From an uncultured Acetatifactor sp. (lineage in GTDB: Bacteria; Bacillota; Clostridia; Lachnospirales; Lachnospiraceae): a stretch of DNA of 40,716 bases. Location of the stretch: positions 1 through 40,716 of the forward strand of contig CANPWJ010000003.1 in NCBI GenBank assembly GCA_947584035.1, in the 5' to 3' direction. A program made the position numbers and the translations under genes. The notes under the pieces were generated by a model, which saw nothing but the letters and a program-made list of their open reading frames with translations, did no database searches and was not told the origin of the DNA. Every line of letters begins with the position of its first letter. Positions within the stretch are counted from its first letter, which is position 1. Below are positions 22,638-31,350 of the stretch, in pieces.

Positions 22638-24098
22638 ATGGGAAGATTCAACCAGTCCAGGGCTCCGATCTATGAGGCGCTGGAGGAGTTCAGACAAAAC
22701 AGGATCGTGCCCTTTGATGTGCCGGGGCATAAGCGGGGACGGGGCAACCCGGAGCTGGTCGAGCTCCTGGGGCCGCGCTGCGTAGGCATTGACGTAAACT
22801 CCATGAAGCCGCTGGATAATCTCTGCCATCCGATATCGGTCATCCGGGAGGCGGAGGAGATGGCGGCGGAGGCGTTCGGAGCGGCCTACGCTTTTTTGAT
22901 GGTGGGAGGGACCACCTCCTCCGTGCAGAGCATGGTTTTGAGCGTCTGCAAGAAGGGGGATAAGATCATCCTGCCCCGAAATGTCCACCGGAGTGTGATC
23001 AATGCGCTGGTGCTGAGCGGCGCGACGCCGATCTACGTGAATCCCGACATGGACCGTAAGCTGGGGATCGCGCTGGGCATGAAGGTGTCCCAGGTGGAAC
23101 GGGCCGTCCGGGAGAATCCGGATGCGGTGGCGGTGCTGGTGAACAATCCCACCTACTACGGGATCTGTTCCGATCTGAGGACGATCGTAAAGCTGGCTCA
23201 TGCGAACGGCATGAAGGTGCTGGCGGACGAGGCCCATGGGACCCACTTCTATTTTGGCAGGAATATGCCGGTCTCCGCCATGGAGGCGGGGGCGGATATG
23301 GCAGCCGTCAGTATGCACAAGTCCGGCGGCAGCCTGACCCAGAGCTCCTTTCTGCTGGTGGGGCCGAATATGCAGCCGGGGTATGTGCGCCAGATCATCA
23401 ATCTGACCCAGACCACCAGCGCTTCCTATCTGCTTCTGGCCAGCCTGGACATTTCCCGGCGGAACCTGGCCCTCCGGGGGCGGGAGGAGTTTGCCAAGGT
23501 GACGGGGCTTGCGGAGTACGCCCGGGAGGAGATCAACCGGATCGGCGGCTATTACGCGTACACGGCGGAGCTCATCAACCATGACAGTATCTTTGACTTT
23601 GACCGGACCAAGCTGACGGTGAATACGCTGGGGATCGGCCTGGCGGGAATCGAGGTGTACGATCTTCTGCGGGACGAGTACGATATCCAGGTGGAGCTGG
23701 GCGATATCGCCAATATTCTCGCCTACGTCTCCATCGGGGACCGGGAGCGGGAGATCGAGCGTCTGATCAGCGCGCTGGCGGAGATCAAGCGGAAGTACCG
23801 CAGGGACAGCGCCGGGATGTTCACCCAGGAATACATAGACCCGAGGGTCCTGGTATCTCCCCAGGACGCGTTCTACGCGGAGAAGGAATCTCTGCCGATC
23901 CATGAGACAGAGGGGCGCGTCTGCAGCGAGTTTGTCATGTGCTATCCGCCGGGGATCCCCATCCTGGCCCCGGGGGAGGAGATCACCGCGGAGATCCTGC
24001 GGTATATTGCTTATGCTAAGGAGAAGGGCTGTTCCATGACAGGCCCGGAGGATCCGGGGATCGAGCGCCTGAATGTGTTGAAGGAGGTCTGGGCATAG
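22638..24098 (+). CDS. speA: Arginine/lysine/ornithine decarboxylase, likely arginine decarboxylase
   Basis: A 486-residue PLP enzyme of the aspartate-aminotransferase fold, as in Bacillus SpeA. The opening PFDVPGHKRGRGNPEL (25-40), the DEAHGTH motif (197-203) and the PLP lysine K228 in SMHKSGGSLTQSS are clear. The length fits the short, wingless biosynthetic type. It most likely turns arginine into agmatine for polyamine synthesis; lysine or ornithine specificity cannot be excluded from sequence alone. It begins four bases after the speD stop with only a weak site, so translation is probably coupled. No agmatine-processing genes (aguA/aguB or speB) follow in the window. Confidence 0.88.
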   Translation: MGRFNQSRAPIYEALEEFRQNRIVPFDVPGHKRGRGNPELVELLGPRCVGIDVNSMKPLDNLCHPISVIREAEEMAAEAFGAAYAFLMVGGTTSSVQSMVLSVCKKGDKIILPRNVHRSVINALVLSGATPIYVNPDMDRKLGIALGMKVSQVERAVRENPDAVAVLVNNPTYYGICSDLRTIVKLAHANGMKVLADEAHGTHFYFGRNMPVSAMEAGADMAAVSMHKSGGSLTQSSFLLVGPNMQPGYVRQIINLTQTTSASYLLLASLDISRRNLALRGREEFAKVTGLAEYAREEINRIGGYYAYTAELINHDSIFDFDRTKLTVNTLGIGLAGIEVYDLLRDEYDIQVELGDIANILAYVSIGDREREIERLISALAEIKRKYRRDSAGMFTQEYIDPRVLVSPQDAFYAEKESLPIHETEGRVCSEFVMCYPPGIPILAPGEEITAEILRYIAYAKEKGCSMTGPEDPGIERLNVLKEVWA

Positions 24099-24959
24099 AT
24101 GGAATTTTGGTTTTCGGAGATGCACACGCCGGATGTAAAGCTGTCCATCCGGGTAGACAAGCAGCTTTACAGCGGACAGAGCAGCTTTCAGCGGATCGAT
24201 GTGTTTGAATCCCCGGAGTTTGGGAGATTTCTCACGCTGGACGGCTATATGATGCTGACGGAACGGGACGAGTTCATCTACCATGAGATGATCACCCATG
24301 TGCCGATGGCAGTCCATCCCGGGGCGCGGAGAGTGCTGGTGGTGGGAGCCGGCGACGGGGGCGTGGTGCGTGAGCTGGCCAAATACGACGGGATCGAACA
24401 GATCGACATGGTGGAGATCGACGAGCAGGTGGTGGAGGTGTGCAAAAAGTATCTTCCTCAGACTGCCGGTCGTCTGAAGGATCCCCGGGTCCGCATTTAT
24501 TATGAGGACGGGCTGCGGTTTATCCGCTCCCGGGAGGATCTCTACGATCTGATCATTGTGGACTCCACGGATCCCTTCGGCCCGGGGGAGGGGCTGTTTA
24601 CCAAAGAATTTTACGGAAACTGTTACCGGGCCCTGACGGAGGACGGCATCATGGTGAACCAGCACGAAAGCCCCTTTTACGGGGAGGATGCCAAAGCCTG
24701 TAGAAGAGCCCACAAGCGGATCGTGGACAGCTTCCCCATCAGCCGGGTGTACCAGGCGCATATCCCCACGTATCCGTCCGGGCATTGGCTGTTTGGTTTT
24801 GCGTCCAAGAAATATCATCCGATTCATGACCTGCGCGGGGAGGACTGGAAGCGTCTGGGGATCGAGACCCGATATTATACGCCGAAGCTGCACGAGGGAG
24901 CGTTTTGTCTGCCGGCGTATGTGGAGCAGCTGCTCCTGAGCGTGGAGCAGGAGACTTAA
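24099..24959 (+). CDS. speE: Spermidine synthase
   Basis: A 286-residue aminopropyltransferase, which joins the aminopropyl group of decarboxylated SAM to putrescine. Diagnostic segments: YHEMITHVPM (61-70), the SAM-binding VVGAGDGGVVREL (81-93), MVEIDEQVV, and the catalytic region VDSTDPFGPGEGLFTKEFY with D155 and D158. The length is normal. It starts directly after the speA stop codon, so the two are translationally coupled. Together with speD it gives a full SAM-dependent route to spermidine once putrescine is available. Confidence 0.93.
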   Translation: MEFWFSEMHTPDVKLSIRVDKQLYSGQSSFQRIDVFESPEFGRFLTLDGYMMLTERDEFIYHEMITHVPMAVHPGARRVLVVGAGDGGVVRELAKYDGIEQIDMVEIDEQVVEVCKKYLPQTAGRLKDPRVRIYYEDGLRFIRSREDLYDLIIVDSTDPFGPGEGLFTKEFYGNCYRALTEDGIMVNQHESPFYGEDAKACRRAHKRIVDSFPISRVYQAHIPTYPSGHWLFGFASKKYHPIHDLRGEDWKRLGIETRYYTPKLHEGAFCLPAYVEQLLLSVEQET

Positions 24960-24992
24960 GACCACAGGAAACGATAAAAACGGAGGCTGAAA

Positions 24993-26252
24993 ATGGGAAA
25001 AATTTTGATCATCGGCTGCGGCGGAGTGGCTTCCGTAGCCATCCAGAAATGTGCGAAATGCGCGGAGACTTTTACGGAGATCTGTATTGCCAGCAGGACC
25101 AGGAGTAAGTGCGACGCCCTGAAGGCGAAATTGGAGGGAACCACCGGGGCGGTCATCACCACGGAGCAGGTGGACGCGGACAGGACGGAGGAACTCATCG
25201 CCCTGATCCGGCGCGTGCAGCCCCAGGTGGTCTTAAATCTGGCGCTGCCCTATCAGGATCTGACCGTCATGGACGCCTGTCTGGCGTGCGGGGTGGATTA
25301 CATTGACACGGCCAACTACGAGGCGGAGGACACGGAGGATCCCGCCTGGCGCGCGGTCTATGAAAAGCGGTGCCGGGAGGAGGGATTTACGGCCTATTTT
25401 GACTATTCCTGGCAGTGGGCCTATCGAGAGCGTTTTGAACAGGCGGGGATCACGGCGCTTTTGGGAACCGGCTTCGATCCCGGCGTAACCGGCGTGTTTT
25501 CCGCCTATGCGCAGAAGCATTATTTTGACGAGATCCATTCCATTGACATCCTGGACTGCAACGGCGGCGACCACGGGTATCCCTTTGCCACCAATTTCAA
25601 TCCGGAGATCAATCTGCGGGAGGTGTCCGCCAACGGCTCCTACTGGGAGAACGGCCACTGGGTGGAGACGAAGCCCATGGAGATCCGGCGGGAATACGAT
25701 TTTCCCCAGGTGGGGAAAAAGGACATGTACCTGCTCCACCATGAGGAGATCGAGTCTCTGGCGAAGAATATCCCTGGGGTGAGGCGCATCCGGTTCTTTA
25801 TGACCTTCGGCCAGAGCTATCTGACACACATGAAGTGTCTGGAAAATGTGGGGATGCTGCGCACGGATCCGGTGATGTTTCAGGGCAGGGAGATCGTGCC
25901 CATCCAGTTTTTAAAGACGCTTCTGCCGGATCCCGCCTCCCTGGGGCCCCGCACGGTGGGAAAGACCAACATCGGCTGCATCTTCACCGGGGTGAAGGAC
26001 GGAAGGGAGAGATCCGTCTATATCTACAATGTCTGCGACCATCAGGAATGTTACCGGGAGCTGGGAAGCCAGGCCATCTCCTATACCACCGGCGTGCCCG
26101 CCATGATCGGCGCGAAGCTGGTGATGGACGGCGTCTGGAAAAAGCCGGGAGTGTTCAATGTGGAGGAGTTTGACCCGGATCCCTACATGGAAGCGCTGAA
26201 CCGGTACGGTCTGCCCTGGGTGGTGGAGGAGAATCCGGTGCAGGTGGAGTGA
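24993..26252 (+). CDS. Saccharopine-dehydrogenase family protein, likely carboxynorspermidine dehydrogenase
   Basis: A 419-residue oxidoreductase with an N-terminal Rossmann fold (ILIIGCGGVASVAIQKCA) and the LYS9-like middle (DYIDTANYEAEDTEDPAW, GTGFDPGVTGVFSAYAQK, ILDCNGGDHGYPFATNFNPE). This matches carboxy(nor)spermidine dehydrogenases, which couple aspartate semialdehyde to a diamine with NADPH, the alternative spermidine route. Its partner carboxynorspermidine decarboxylase (nspC), which usually follows, is not in the window. GGAGG lies about eight bases before the ATG, 33 bases after speE. One operon thus encodes both a complete SAM-based step and half of the SAM-independent route. Confidence 0.88.
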   Translation: MGKILIIGCGGVASVAIQKCAKCAETFTEICIASRTRSKCDALKAKLEGTTGAVITTEQVDADRTEELIALIRRVQPQVVLNLALPYQDLTVMDACLACGVDYIDTANYEAEDTEDPAWRAVYEKRCREEGFTAYFDYSWQWAYRERFEQAGITALLGTGFDPGVTGVFSAYAQKHYFDEIHSIDILDCNGGDHGYPFATNFNPEINLREVSANGSYWENGHWVETKPMEIRREYDFPQVGKKDMYLLHHEEIESLAKNIPGVRRIRFFMTFGQSYLTHMKCLENVGMLRTDPVMFQGREIVPIQFLKTLLPDPASLGPRTVGKTNIGCIFTGVKDGRERSVYIYNVCDHQECYRELGSQAISYTTGVPAMIGAKLVMDGVWKKPGVFNVEEFDPDPYMEALNRYGLPWVVEENPVQVE

Positions 26253-26348
26253 CGGGCTTTGGGTGCAGCGGTTTTCTGATGCAAAAATGATGCGTGCCTC
26301 TGTTATCCTCTTTGACAGGAGATGAAAGCTGTCAGGAGGTGCAGGGGC

Positions 26349-28358
26349 ATGTTTTTTTCCAGAAAGATCATTCGCAAACGCGCGGTGTGCGCTGTGCTTT
26401 TCCTTGTCTGCGCAGGGGCAGTTCTTTGCTGGGCAGGGGAAGAGCCGCGCCTGGGAAAGGCTTCCGGTGCGGAAGCTTCGGAGAGAAAGTTTGCGGGGGG
26501 AACGATCTATGCGGTGTGGGGAATCGCCCATGCCGCCCAAAGGACGGCGTTTGCGGGATATCAGACGTTTCTGGACGCAGAGCTTGCCGGGAACCGTCTG
26601 AGAGAGCCGGGAAGCGCCTGTCTGCGGGAGCTGGTTTCCTCGGACTATGTCTTTTCTGAAACGCTGGAGGGATGGCTCCGGACGCGGTATGATGCGGACG
26701 GTATCTTTCAGATGGAGCTGCGGCTGCGGACGACGGCGTCATGGCTGCAGGAAAAGGCCGGGAACGCTTCCGATCCAGAGGAAAAAACGGAAGCGGAGCG
26801 TTTTTGGGTGTTTCGCCTGTTCCTTCTGGAGGACGGCAGCCAATACATTGTCTGCGGCGCCCGGGGGAAGAGTCTGCAGGAGGATCTCCCCGCCTGTATC
26901 GTCTGCGAGGACGCGCTGCGGTATTACCGGATGGATCCGTATCTGTCCGGAGTACGGGAGGAGGGCGAACCGTCGTCGGAGGAGGCCTGGCAGGATGCCT
27001 TTGCGCAGCAGACGGATGAGGAGCTGGAGTACTGGTACCGGGAGGGGAAGCTCTATGCCGTTGACCGACAGGCCGGGACGCTCTCGGATGTGACGGAGGG
27101 GCCGGAGCTTTGTATTGCCGCGTTTCTGGAACAGCAGCCGCCGCGGGCCGCACAGCAGTTAAATATGGACAGGGAGCGGGCCGTACAGGTGGAGGGGCTG
27201 TTTCCCACAGACTATTTTTCCCTGTATGATTGGAGGAATTATGCGGCCTGTGATCTGAATTCGGACGGTCAAATGGACTATGTGGTGGCCCTCTATCCAA
27301 AGGACTATCCGCCGGAGCGCCGCTATGCGGATTTTTCGCCCTATGAGCACAATGCAGCCTATTACGCGTCGCAGTTCTGGCTGCTCTTGTCTGACGGGGA
27401 GCGGGAATATCAGAGGATTCCTTTGTCGAACAGCGTGGAGTATCCGGAGGAGGCCCTGGTTCTGGTGACGATCGCCTTCGAGAGAGAGGGGCTGCTTCGG
27501 CTGGAATATTTTGTGGGAAGGTCCCCCTGGTACACGGCGACCCTGCTGTTTGAATACCGGGAACCGGAAAAAACTGGCGGCGGTTCGTATTTTTATCTGG
27601 TGCGATCCTATTATCACAACACCCAGAACGCTCTGATCGGAGACGCTCAAAATTACGGCAGCCTGGGGATCCTTTCTTATTTTGGTGAAAATCCGGTTCG
27701 GCCTTTTCGGGAGGGCGTGCAGAGCGTCGGACGGGATCTGCCGGTGGGAGAGGGGAAGGTTCTTTCCTTCTACTGGGAGCATCGCTACTCCAGCCACAAT
27801 ATTTGGGAGGAGCAGATGGTAAACAGCCAGCTTTGGCGGCGGGAGGCGGAGCTTCTGCGGGCGGCGCAAAAGACATTTTCCCAGGGGGACTTTGTTCTGA
27901 GCGGCGATCCGGTATTTTGGAACAGCCGGATCGTCAGCAACGAGGAGGATTTGTGTGTGGGAGATCCGAAAACCGTTGTCCCGAATATGGTGGACCGAAA
28001 GACCGGGGAAGCGGTGAATGTGACGGAGCTGATCGGCAAGGAGGAATTTTTGCGCCTGTTTGCGTCCTATGCCTACCACTATGATACGGACAAGATGCGG
28101 CAAGATCCGCTCTCGGAGAAAGAGCGGACGGCGCTTTTGGATTTTCTGGAAGAAAACTGGGACACCGCGGACTCCCTGGATGTTCTGACCGCCTTCAGCG
28201 GCCGGGAGATCTGTCTCCAGATCGCTCAGACCGGCCTTTTGATCGGAGTGCGGGGGGATTCCCAGTATTACCTGGATTACTGTCACATTGACAAGGAGCA
28301 CTTTGTGGGGACTCCGCTGTGGTATTATCTGGCGCCGGAGTGGATGCTGGATGAATGA
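26349..28358 (+). CDS. Exported or membrane-anchored protein of unknown function
   Basis: A 669-residue protein. An N-terminal signal or anchor (RKIIRKRAVCAVLFLVCAGA) is followed by a long extracytoplasmic part. A calcium-loop-like DLNSDGQMDYVVAL, as in FG-GAP/VCBS or EF-hand-like repeats, lies at about 310-323, after which comes a beta-rich, aromatic domain (YYASQFWLLLSDGEREY, YFVGRSPWYTATLLFEY, SYYHNTQNALIG). The C-terminal third is helical. I cannot name the family. The ATG at 26349 is preferred because AGGAGG sits nine bases upstream; an in-frame ATG at 26322 has the site touching it. A small inverted repeat, TGACAG/CTGTCA (26313-26334), surrounds that region. The 3' end overlaps the convergent next gene by 34 bases. 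Confidence 0.65.
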   Translation: MFFSRKIIRKRAVCAVLFLVCAGAVLCWAGEEPRLGKASGAEASERKFAGGTIYAVWGIAHAAQRTAFAGYQTFLDAELAGNRLREPGSACLRELVSSDYVFSETLEGWLRTRYDADGIFQMELRLRTTASWLQEKAGNASDPEEKTEAERFWVFRLFLLEDGSQYIVCGARGKSLQEDLPACIVCEDALRYYRMDPYLSGVREEGEPSSEEAWQDAFAQQTDEELEYWYREGKLYAVDRQAGTLSDVTEGPELCIAAFLEQQPPRAAQQLNMDRERAVQVEGLFPTDYFSLYDWRNYAACDLNSDGQMDYVVALYPKDYPPERRYADFSPYEHNAAYYASQFWLLLSDGEREYQRIPLSNSVEYPEEALVLVTIAFEREGLLRLEYFVGRSPWYTATLLFEYREPEKTGGGSYFYLVRSYYHNTQNALIGDAQNYGSLGILSYFGENPVRPFREGVQSVGRDLPVGEGKVLSFYWEHRYSSHNIWEEQMVNSQLWRREAELLRAAQKTFSQGDFVLSGDPVFWNSRIVSNEEDLCVGDPKTVVPNMVDRKTGEAVNVTELIGKEEFLRLFASYAYHYDTDKMRQDPLSEKERTALLDFLEENWDTADSLDVLTAFSGREICLQIAQTGLLIGVRGDSQYYLDYCHIDKEHFVGTPLWYYLAPEWMLDE

Positions 28359-29932
28359 GACGCCCTTCTGTCCGAGATGAGACGGCGTACTCGCCGAAAT
28401 ATTTCCCGGGAGAGGATCTGAAACTGCCGGATGCCCATGGACGCGCAGGGCAGAGCAAAGATCACATAGGGGAGCACATAGCGCCCCTTGGCCTCCCAGA
28501 GGACACTGAACAGAACGCCTCCCACAAAGGCGATAAACACGGTGCAGACGGGAAGCTCCGGGCGTTTGCCGAGCAGGTACAGCGCGCACAGGGCGATGCC
28601 AAGGTACACAAGGAAGAGATACCGGTCCAAAAGCTTTGTGAGGGCATTGTGAATCTCTCCGTAGTAGACGGATCCCAGGAAGCCCGAGGGGCTCTCCTCA
28701 AAATAGGCGGTCAGGTAGAAGCTGCTGAAGGTTTGGTCGTTCCACTGTGCCAGCTCCTTTGTGGAATAAAAGCGGTAGGCGGTCTGTGGGTTCGACAGAA
28801 ATTCTTTTAAGCGGCCGCGGATATATTCCCGTCCAATTTCCGAGCAGACTTCCTGATCCAACCCGGCGTCTACCACGTAGGTATTGAGCCCGTAGGAGGA
28901 GTAGACGCACCCGTTCTCCGACTCCTGCAGGCCCAGGGCGATGTACATCTCGCTGGGTATGCCGTTTTCCTGCGGTATGCCGGAGCGGGCCTCATAGAAA
29001 GCGATGACCGCGCGGGTGGCGGAAAGGGGCAGGGCTAAGAGCAGGGCAGCCAGGGCCAGGTGGCGGAGCTGCCCGTTTTTTATGGCGTATACAAGGAGCA
29101 TAAGAGCCAGCGCCAGGATAAGGATCAGCGTATTTTTTCTCGCCAGAGTGGAAACGGTCATCAGTGCGAGCATAACGGCCGCGTATCTCTTTTTCCCTGT
29201 GCGGCACCAGCGCAGGGCGGCCCAAAAGACGATCACGCCGGCCATGATCGTGAGCACATCTCCATAAACGTAGGTGGAGTACAGATAGAGGGGTACGCAG
29301 AGCAGCAGGAGCAGCAGCGTGTAAAAGCTCACCGCGGCGTCGTGGAACAGCTCCTCCGCCAGGCGATAGGAAAAATAGATGGTCAGCATGATAAAACCGA
29401 TGTTGCAGAACTGAAACAGCTGATAGCGGTCATTCCCGGTCACAGAGAACAAAAGCTCCAGCAACAGAGCCAGGCCGTATTGATGATGGTGGATGCCCAG
29501 GTACTCGTCGGGCCGCATCGCGGAATAGTCTCCTCGCCGAAAGCCCAAAACGGCGTCATAGATCCAGCGCTGATCCCACATGGGGACGGCGCGGATATGA
29601 GTGACCCAGAAAAATAGCAGGACTCCTGTGATCAGGCATTGAGCGATGGCGAAGCCATGTACCAGCCGGTGCCGCTGTGCTTCACTGCCGTGGAAGATCA
29701 GACGGTAAAGCAGATACAGAAGGACGGCAGCGCCTATAAAAAACAGAAGATTGCGAAACGGGGAATCCGGACCGCCCGAGAGCCGCTCCGCGGAGTAGTC
29801 CGGATAATTCAACGTATAGAAGCCGGCCCAGTAGGTGAAGATCAGAGAAAAGGTCAGGCTCAGCACCAAAACCAGCCGGACAGAAAAGGCGGAGAGTGCG
29901 TTTCGGAAGGTCTGTGTTTTATCCTTGATCAT
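28325..29932 (-). CDS. GT-C fold membrane glycosyltransferase-like protein
   Basis: A 535-residue protein with about eleven membrane helices. The outer loop after helix 1 and the segments PMWDQRWIYDAVLGF and DEYLGIHHHQYGLALLLELL resemble the first loop of PMT/ArnT-type GT-C enzymes, where acidic residues bind the lipid-sugar donor (here the candidate is D in MWDQ). The late WEAKGRYVLPYV is also typical. Such enzymes move sugars from polyprenyl phosphate to surface acceptors outside the membrane. The ATG at 29932 has AGGAG eight bases upstream. It is expressed alone from its own promoter. Donor and acceptor are unknown. Confidence 0.75.
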   Translation of the reverse strand: MIKDKTQTFRNALSAFSVRLVLVLSLTFSLIFTYWAGFYTLNYPDYSAERLSGGPDSPFRNLLFFIGAAVLLYLLYRLIFHGSEAQRHRLVHGFAIAQCLITGVLLFFWVTHIRAVPMWDQRWIYDAVLGFRRGDYSAMRPDEYLGIHHHQYGLALLLELLFSVTGNDRYQLFQFCNIGFIMLTIYFSYRLAEELFHDAAVSFYTLLLLLLCVPLYLYSTYVYGDVLTIMAGVIVFWAALRWCRTGKKRYAAVMLALMTVSTLARKNTLILILALALMLLVYAIKNGQLRHLALAALLLALPLSATRAVIAFYEARSGIPQENGIPSEMYIALGLQESENGCVYSSYGLNTYVVDAGLDQEVCSEIGREYIRGRLKEFLSNPQTAYRFYSTKELAQWNDQTFSSFYLTAYFEESPSGFLGSVYYGEIHNALTKLLDRYLFLVYLGIALCALYLLGKRPELPVCTVFIAFVGGVLFSVLWEAKGRYVLPYVIFALPCASMGIRQFQILSREIFRRVRRLISDRRASHSSSIHSGAR

Positions 29933-29978
29933 TGGGAAATCTCCTGTCAAACGGTTTTCACAAAGTATGAATGAAATT

Positions 29979-30007
29979 ATTATACCATAATTTTACACCA
30001 CTGTCAT
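29979..30007 (-). promoter_or_regulatory. Promoter of the GT-C gene
   Basis: On the minus strand ATGACA (30007-30002), 17 bases, perfect TATAAT (29984-29979), about 45 bases before the ATG at 29932. Confidence 0.75.
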
Positions 30008-30017
30008 CTTTCCGTTA

Positions 30018-30082
30018 TTCAATATTAAATTATTGAAAAACAATAAAAATATATTGACAATCAATTCTGCAAGTGGTAAAGT
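30018..30082 (+). promoter_or_regulatory. Promoter and inverted repeat ahead of the DUF2975/HTH operon
   Basis: TTGACA (30054-30059), 17 bases, TAAAGT (30077-30082). Just upstream lies an exact inverted repeat, TTCAATA (30018-30024) and TATTGAA (30031-30037), around TTAAAT. It may be the binding site of the HTH protein encoded downstream; it also lies just behind the divergent GT-C promoter. Confidence 0.6.
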
Positions 30083-30156
30083 ACTGTCCAGAAGAAGGGA
30101 GGCCCGGGCCCCGCCGGGAACGGCGCGGAAGGGAAGCCTCCGGAAACGAGGTCGAG

Positions 30157-30654
30157 ATGGCAAAAGAGAACAACAATCCGAAACCCTCCGGGGAACTGGA
30201 GGAACAGACGAAGCGGCTGACCCGGTGGACGAAGTATCTGCTGGATGCGATGTTCTACCTGGGGATCGTGGCAACCGCCAGTCTGCCCGTGAGCATCCAC
30301 TGGATCGGGAGTCATTACCTGCCCGCCCTGTTAAAAAATTATCAGGAGGTGGTGATCATCTATTTTGTGCTGGGCGTGTCCGCGGTGAAGCTGATATGGG
30401 AGCTTCGCAGGATCTTTCAGACGGTGTTGAACGAGGACTGCTTTGTGATGGAGAATGTGGTCAGTCTGCGGAAGATGGGGAACTGGAGCTTTTTTATCGC
30501 TGGGATGAGTGTGGTGCGAAGCATTGTGTACGCTACGATCGCGATGGCGGTGGTCATCCTTGTGTTTTTGATCGCGGGGATGTTCAGCAAGGTGCTGGCG
30601 CTGGTCTTTGAACAGGCGGTCCGCTATAAAGAGGAGAATGATCTGACGGTGTGA
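30157..30654 (+). CDS. DUF2975 membrane protein
   Basis: A 165-residue protein with four membrane helices (LLDAMFYLGIVATASLPV, VVIIYFVLGVSAVKLIW, WSFFIAGMSVVRSIVYATI, AVVILVFLIAGMFSKVLALV). The third-helix lead EDCFVMENVVSLRKMG is typical of the DUF2975 family. These genes usually pair with a small Cro-like HTH gene, as here 37 bases later, and may sense membrane state. GAGG five bases before the ATG at 30157 supports the start; the frame is open further upstream without a site. Function is unknown. Confidence 0.8.
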   Translation: MAKENNNPKPSGELEEQTKRLTRWTKYLLDAMFYLGIVATASLPVSIHWIGSHYLPALLKNYQEVVIIYFVLGVSAVKLIWELRRIFQTVLNEDCFVMENVVSLRKMGNWSFFIAGMSVVRSIVYATIAMAVVILVFLIAGMFSKVLALVFEQAVRYKEENDLTV

Positions 30655-30691
30655 GTCTGCGGACGCCGTATCCGGAAAAGAGGAAGAGGAC

Positions 30692-30949
30692 ATGGGAATC
30701 ATTGTAAATTTGGATGTGATGATGGCGAAGCGCAAGAAAAGCCTGACCGAGCTGGCGAGCGCGGTGGATATCACACTCGCGAATCTCTCCATCCTGAAGA
30801 ACAATAAGGCCAAGGCCGTGCGCTTTACTACGCTGGAGGCCATCTGCCGGGAGCTGGACTGCCAGCCGGGGGATATTTTGGAGTATGTGCCGGACGGGAA
30901 GGGAGAGGTTCCCCGGGAACAGGCTCCGGAAGGGAGGAGCGGAGAATGA
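30692..30949 (+). CDS. Small Cro/CI-type HTH regulator (YozG-like)
   Basis: An 85-residue DNA-binding protein. MIIVNLD-type start, MMAKRKKSLTELASAVDIT, then LANLSILKNNKAKAVRFTTL and LEAICRELDCQPGDILEYVP are the hallmarks of the YozG branch, whose genes accompany DUF2975 proteins. Residues about 18-45 hold the helix-turn-helix. GAGGA is close upstream. It likely controls its own operon, perhaps through the inverted repeat at 30018-30037. Its stop overlaps the next gene's ATG (ATGA). Confidence 0.88.
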   Translation: MGIIVNLDVMMAKRKKSLTELASAVDITLANLSILKNNKAKAVRFTTLEAICRELDCQPGDILEYVPDGKGEVPREQAPEGRSGE

Positions 30950-31311
30950 AGAGAGGGAGAGGAATGAGAATCGCGGCGGATGCGGCGTACTTTTTGGGAG
31001 TGGCGGTAATTGTCGGCCATCTGGGACTGGCGCTCTTTGCGGGAGACCGGATCCCCTATCCCGATGCCATGCTTCCGATGGCGTACCTGGAGATCGTCCT
31101 GCTGCGGCTGTCCGTGTGGGCGCTGCCGGAGCTCTTGATCAGCGTTTGGTTTTATTGGTCGCATGGCCCGCTGCCGGAGAGACACCGTGTGAGGAACCGG
31201 ATTCTGATTTTTTTGCCGGTGGCGGTCTGCCTGTTGTGCCTGTTGATTTATGTGGCGCTGACAGCATATGCGCTCCTGCTCTTTTCACAGGGCGGGATGC
31301 GGGGAATGTGA
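30946..31311 (+). CDS. Small membrane protein of unknown function
   Basis: A 121-residue protein with three hydrophobic helices (AAYFLGVAVIVGHLGLALF-like at the N-terminus, YLEIVLLRLSVWALPELLIS, FLPVAVCLLCLLIYVALTAY) separated by short basic loops (PLPERHRVRNR). It overlaps the HTH gene by four bases, so it is translated with it. There is no family I can name. An in-frame ATG six codons in is an alternative start. Confidence 0.65.
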   Translation: MKRGRGMRIAADAAYFLGVAVIVGHLGLALFAGDRIPYPDAMLPMAYLEIVLLRLSVWALPELLISVWFYWSHGPLPERHRVRNRILIFLPVAVCLLCLLIYVALTAYALLLFSQGGMRGM

Positions 31312-31350
31312 CGCGTTGCGAAGGATGTCTATGTGAGAAGGGAGATTATT

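Noticed and set aside
22611-24965. A 784-codon open frame on the minus strand across speA and speE
   Set aside because: It is antisense to two clearly homologous genes. Its His/Arg/Leu-rich composition is what GC-rich codon use gives on the opposite strand, and there is no ribosome site or family motif.
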